This document shows, in pieces, positions 1 to 37,866 of a stretch of DNA of 37,866 nucleotides. Below the pieces are notes generated by a model that searched no databases, had not been told where the DNA came from, and saw only the letters and a list, made by a program, of their open reading frames with translations. Every line of letters begins with the position of its first letter. Positions within the stretch are counted from its first letter, which is position 1. The translations under genes were made by a program, and so were the position numbers. The stretch is taken from contig NW_019775589.1 of the NCBI RefSeq assembly GCF_001039355.2, positions 267,423 through 305,288 of the forward strand. Direction: 5' to 3'. This DNA is from Lingula anatina. Its lineage: Eukaryota; Brachiopoda; Lingulata; Lingulida; Lingulidae.

Positions 1-3000
1 TTTTGATATTAAATGCATATTAACTTATGTTATAAAGTGATGAGTTTGAAATATTTACCCGTCATTATTTTTTTACAAGCAGAATTGGGATAGAAAGTAT
101 ATAAAGCGATATTTTCTGTATGTCATAACAGGTAAGTATACTGTACTTAGTGCTCCTTATGGCTGACATTACAAAACATCAGTGGAGGCAATAAGTATAC
201 CCGTTGTCTCACTGATTGATTTAGAATTAGCTCTGTTTGATGATTATTATCCCGAAGAGGAAGAATAGATAGCAATTCTGAAACGACTGGATTGTTAGCA
301 TTGCCCGACTGAAGGAGATTGTTAACTGACAAATCATTATATTTAGTGCATGCCTAGTCTTTGATGAGCAATGACATTTTCAAGGAAGCGATGCCTTGGA
401 AAATACATCAAAGAGAAAATGCCCTTTTGGGTGGGCGGATGGTAGCAAGGACAGTTCTCGGAGAAAAAATAATATGCATGTTGTGTTACTGGCATCGGTA
501 ATGAAGAAAGTGGGTTGTTTTCTTTTTGGAAAAGTGTGAAAATCTTAGAGGTATTGTACAGCATGCAATTTTTTTTCTTTTCACCATTTTGTGTAAAATC
601 TCTATTTACATGCCTGGAGCATTGTTATTGTGATCAGTTGTGCAGAATATACATGCGTGCAGCACAGGCTTGCATGTATCTGCTAAGTAATGCATCACAT
701 AAGGGCTTACTTTTGTTTTCTGCTTCATAATTCTTGGTATTTACTGTTGCTTCTATAATTTTTTTAAAGAAAACAATATGTGTAAGATCTTTTTATTGCA
801 AAAAGAGCATTTTTTCCTGAAAATTCCAACATTTTCCCCTTAATTGCGGAGTGATATCCTTTACTAAACCGTCAAGAAAATTACAATATGTCATTATGGA
901 TATATATATTGACCAATTTTCAGGTTCTTAATTTCTGTTTTTTACCATTATGAGTGAAATATACCAGTCGCTATATCCATCATGAGAGAAACGCAAAAAT
1001 GTTTGTATGCATCCATGGATGAGTGTAAGAGCAACGTAAAAGCTAGCTTGTTAAATATACCTTGTGATGGAGTCGCTTTTACTAGCTCTGACGAACAGCG
1101 ACAATCTGAGGGCGTTCTTCTTCAAAATTTTGCCTGGGGCACTTCCATATTTGGAAGTCACACGTCACAGCTGTGTCCGTCTGGATCCATATTTGGAAGT
1201 CATAAGTCTCGTACATCACAGGTTTAGCCGCCTGGATCTGCCTTTCCCGCCTTGCGCTGAAGTTATCTTGTGCAGACGAGACAAGATGCCTGACGCGGAG
1301 TTAGAAGTTTGAATTGAAAATATCTTGCATTCGAAGGTCAGTGCCACAATACAAGCAACATTCTGCTTTAAAAACTGATTTCGGTGTAGCCATTGCGCAG
1401 CCCTTATAGTGGTATCAGGCATACAGTGTAGCTGTCAAATTTGGCACACGGCAAGCACGTGTATTGTGCACGTGTATATCTCAGGACTAAATGTTCTTTG
1501 ATTAGCAAAAAATACAAAAACATTGGATATATCTTTTCTTTTCGAAGAATATTATTTATTTTTTCACTTTAAATCTTAAATACAGCAAATAAAATTAAAT
1601 AAAGCAGAATTAAATCTGTTTTACGTTTCATTTTGGTCTGATGAGATTCAACTGCAGATTCACTGCGGAGCAGTTCTATTTGATTGACAGAAGTGTAACA
1701 TGGCCGCTGTTCGCTAGAGCCGGTATTGCTGATATGGGTTATATATGAAATCAAGATAGAGCTGACAATACCGTAATCTAGAACCTAGGGTAATGGATAC
1801 ATGTGTGTGTGTAAATCAAGTGCTATAAAGAAACAATTTCTACCCATCCTTTTATTCCACCCTGAATTTCAAAGATTACTGACAACTCTTGTACTTAAGA
1901 TGGCAGAGGCAAGTTTCCAGTAATCCCTGATTCTTGGGGTGAATTATCCCAGCTAGGTAGAGAATTAAAGCCCCAGGCTTGCCAGATGACAGATAGTACT
2001 GTATGTAACTGGCTGATGGTATGGTGGACTCAATCTACAGGTGGGCCCCCTGAGACCTGACTTCCTAGCACTGATTAAATTCTAGGTAGCTTGATAGCTT
2101 TCCTAGTCTTAATACCATTTGGATAATGCTACTGCAGTGGGATTTCTAATACTGGTGTATTGTAATGCTGTGTTGGAGCTTGCTGCCTTCAAAACTGACG
2201 GCGGGTATTATATAATGTTTATTTAATATATATGTACAAAGTTTAAATATTCCTTGCTGATGTCTCTGAAAAGAGGGATGTTAAATTTTATTTTGACATA
2301 ATTTGTTCCAACATTCTAGCTGTGAGGTACAATATATGTGGCTCTGTGAATAGTTTGTATACATCTGCGTGGTATCAAGATGATTGTCTTCAGGGTGTTT
2401 CCACACAAAAGTTAACTTTTTTTGTTTAATATTTGCACAACTGTTTTATATCATTATTGAATCAGGATTACTGTTGATTTTTTTGCCATATTCAGGTGTA
2501 CAAAGATAATTGGGCAAGTCAAAATTATGCAAATAATATATATGTTAGAAGTGTGTGCCATATGAAGTTGAACTAATATGCACTGTCCACTGACAGTTAA
2601 ATTTGCATAGACCATCTGTGACATGCTGGTGATTTAACCTCGAATTGTAAAACCCAACATGTCTACATGTCTCAAGTGATGTCCAACCTATATAGGACAT
2701 CGAACTGATCATAGTTTTCTGTATATATGTGTGTGCTGTATAGTATGAATGGAATACCCCTTAAATTACCATGTGATTAGATGATGGTAGCTTGGTCAGT
2801 TACACACAAGTAACCAGGGTCACCGAATTGTTAACTGTTGCTTGGATAGGGGTGAAGCCATTTATTTGGCAGTGACTGCTTGAATCGGCAGTTTGTTTCT
2901 TGTGATATATTAATGGGTTATAAATATCTGATGTTGATGATAACCTTTGTTTTTTTCCCACTGTATCAAGCCTCTGATTACATGTGTATAACATGATGCA

Positions 3001-3513
3001 CATTATATGATAGCAACACTGTATTCTATGGTCAAGTTTGGTTAAAAAAGCAACAAGTTGGGTTTGGAATATTTTCACCATGAACATATGCTGATTAAAA
3101 AAAAAAAATAATGTCTGACTGATGAATGTGTGATCTTATCTTTAAGATCCATATTGATAACTTAAGCCTTATGTTGTTGTACCGGGTCACTGATAAGCAG
3201 CTTTTGGTTTTACAGATTGCAGCTACCAAGAATTGTTTTCTTCATGGATAATAATACTTACAATCTGTTGATCTGTTGTTTCTTCAGTGTTTGTCTTTGT
3301 TCTTTCCTTTGTAAATTCGGTTGTTATCAGTTTTGTTCCATTTGTTGCCCATTGTTTCAATTTTGTTACAAAAACTACCACTAATACAATTTATTTCACT
3401 AAACGATATTGATTTCCCTCCAAATTTTTCCAGGGAGAAAAGGGTAAGAAATTTTGGTAGACACTGTATATGCTAAACCAGTATTGGATTAACTTTACTA
3501 TATTATTTTCTAG
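1..3513. other. 5' flank or upstream 5'UTR intron, no coding exon recognised
   Basis: AT-rich sequence with scattered short open frames that resemble no known protein. Because the start-codon exon opens at a good acceptor (3513), the transcript probably has at least one non-coding exon here or further upstream. A CpG-dense patch at about 1050-1480 is the only part that looks promoter-like. A donor-like AGG/GTAAGA at 3443/3444 could end a 5'UTR exon only 70 nt before the coding exon, but this is weak. Confidence 0.6.
1050..1480. promoter_or_regulatory. Candidate promoter/enhancer patch with paired CArG boxes and paired E-boxes
   Basis: This patch has far more CpG dinucleotides than the surrounding AT-rich DNA. 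It holds two perfect CArG boxes, CCATATTTGG, at 1145-1154 and 1187-1196, inside a 16-bp identical block repeated 42 bp apart. TTTCCCGC (E2F-like) is at 1243-1250. Two palindromic CACGTG E-boxes lie at 1456-1461 and 1469-1474. CArG boxes bind SRF and CACGTG binds bHLH-ZIP factors such as USF and MAX. No TATA box or initiator is clear. The patch is about 2.1-2.5 kb upstream of the start codon, so it could drive a non-coding first exon of the pump gene or belong to something else. Confidence 0.35.
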
Positions 3514-3568
3514 AGAGAATAAGGTTGGGCCAACTGAATGTACCGGACAGCCTGACCAAGCAGTGAAC

Positions 3569-37705
<34,137 letters not shown>

Positions 37706-37866
37706 GTAAGGGTGAAAGTTAATAAGTAGATAAGAAAGTTTGTTTGTGTCACTTAATTAAGTTTAAAACATAAATTCCAAGTTAATAGATAATTTTGGAA
37801 AAAAATCTTCATTTGTTATTCGCTCATCTGTGCTTTGGTTTACATATGTTTATAATGTTACCAGAA
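37706..37866. other. Start of intron 16
   Basis: Phase 1 intron with donor GTAAGG; its acceptor is outside the window. Confidence 0.85.

Overview
The window is AT-rich eukaryotic genomic DNA carrying most of one intron-rich, plus-strand gene for a plasma-membrane calcium-transporting ATPase (PMCA, the ATP2B family, P2B-type). Coding exons are separated by GT..AG introns of 0.2 to 9.7 kb. The protein is metazoan in every diagnostic motif. Large introns full of fold-back elements, a tRNA-derived SINE, long homopolymers and strong allelic variation suggest a heterozygous marine invertebrate, perhaps a lophotrochozoan such as a mollusc; that placement is an inference.

Layout: 1-3513 is 5' flank or an upstream 5'UTR intron, with a CpG-dense patch near 1.05-1.48 kb that looks promoter-like. 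The exon with the start codon is at 3514-3737. Exons 2-5 (first two membrane helices, actuator domain, start of the regulatory loop) appear twice, at 9392-13624 and 15586-20023. Exons 6-16 (29751-37705) encode the lipid-regulated linker, M3-M4, the phosphorylation and nucleotide-binding domains, and M5 to M7. All splice phases agree: skipping one copy of exons 2-5 gives an open frame of 2815 nt (938 complete codons). M8-M10, the calmodulin-binding tail and the 3'UTR lie beyond the window.

The double copy of exons 2-5 is almost certainly an assembly artefact. The window holds exactly three single N bases (14457, 25782, 35258), and at each the sequence ending at the N is repeated directly after it (about 6.1-6.5 kb, 2.1 kb and 0.49 kb). 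The copies differ by SNPs and indels in introns but I see no difference in the 699 coding bases. This is what unmerged overlapping haplotype contigs look like. Collapsed, the locus is about 29.2 kb. Because exons 2-5 all begin and end in phase 1, naive gene prediction could fuse both copies in frame into a false protein with two actuator domains.

The most unusual biology is in intron 4. A minisatellite of strictly 41-bp period begins in register with the authentic exon 4 5' splice site, and nearly every unit carries a CAG/GTAAGC pseudo-donor; one haplotype has four more units than the other. Intron 5, at the position of vertebrate PMCA splice site A, contains two candidate frame-preserving microexons (21 nt and 27 nt). 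Other intron content is mobile or simple-sequence DNA: several fold-back (MITE-like) elements, a SINE, G-runs and long poly-T, poly-A and poly-C tracts.
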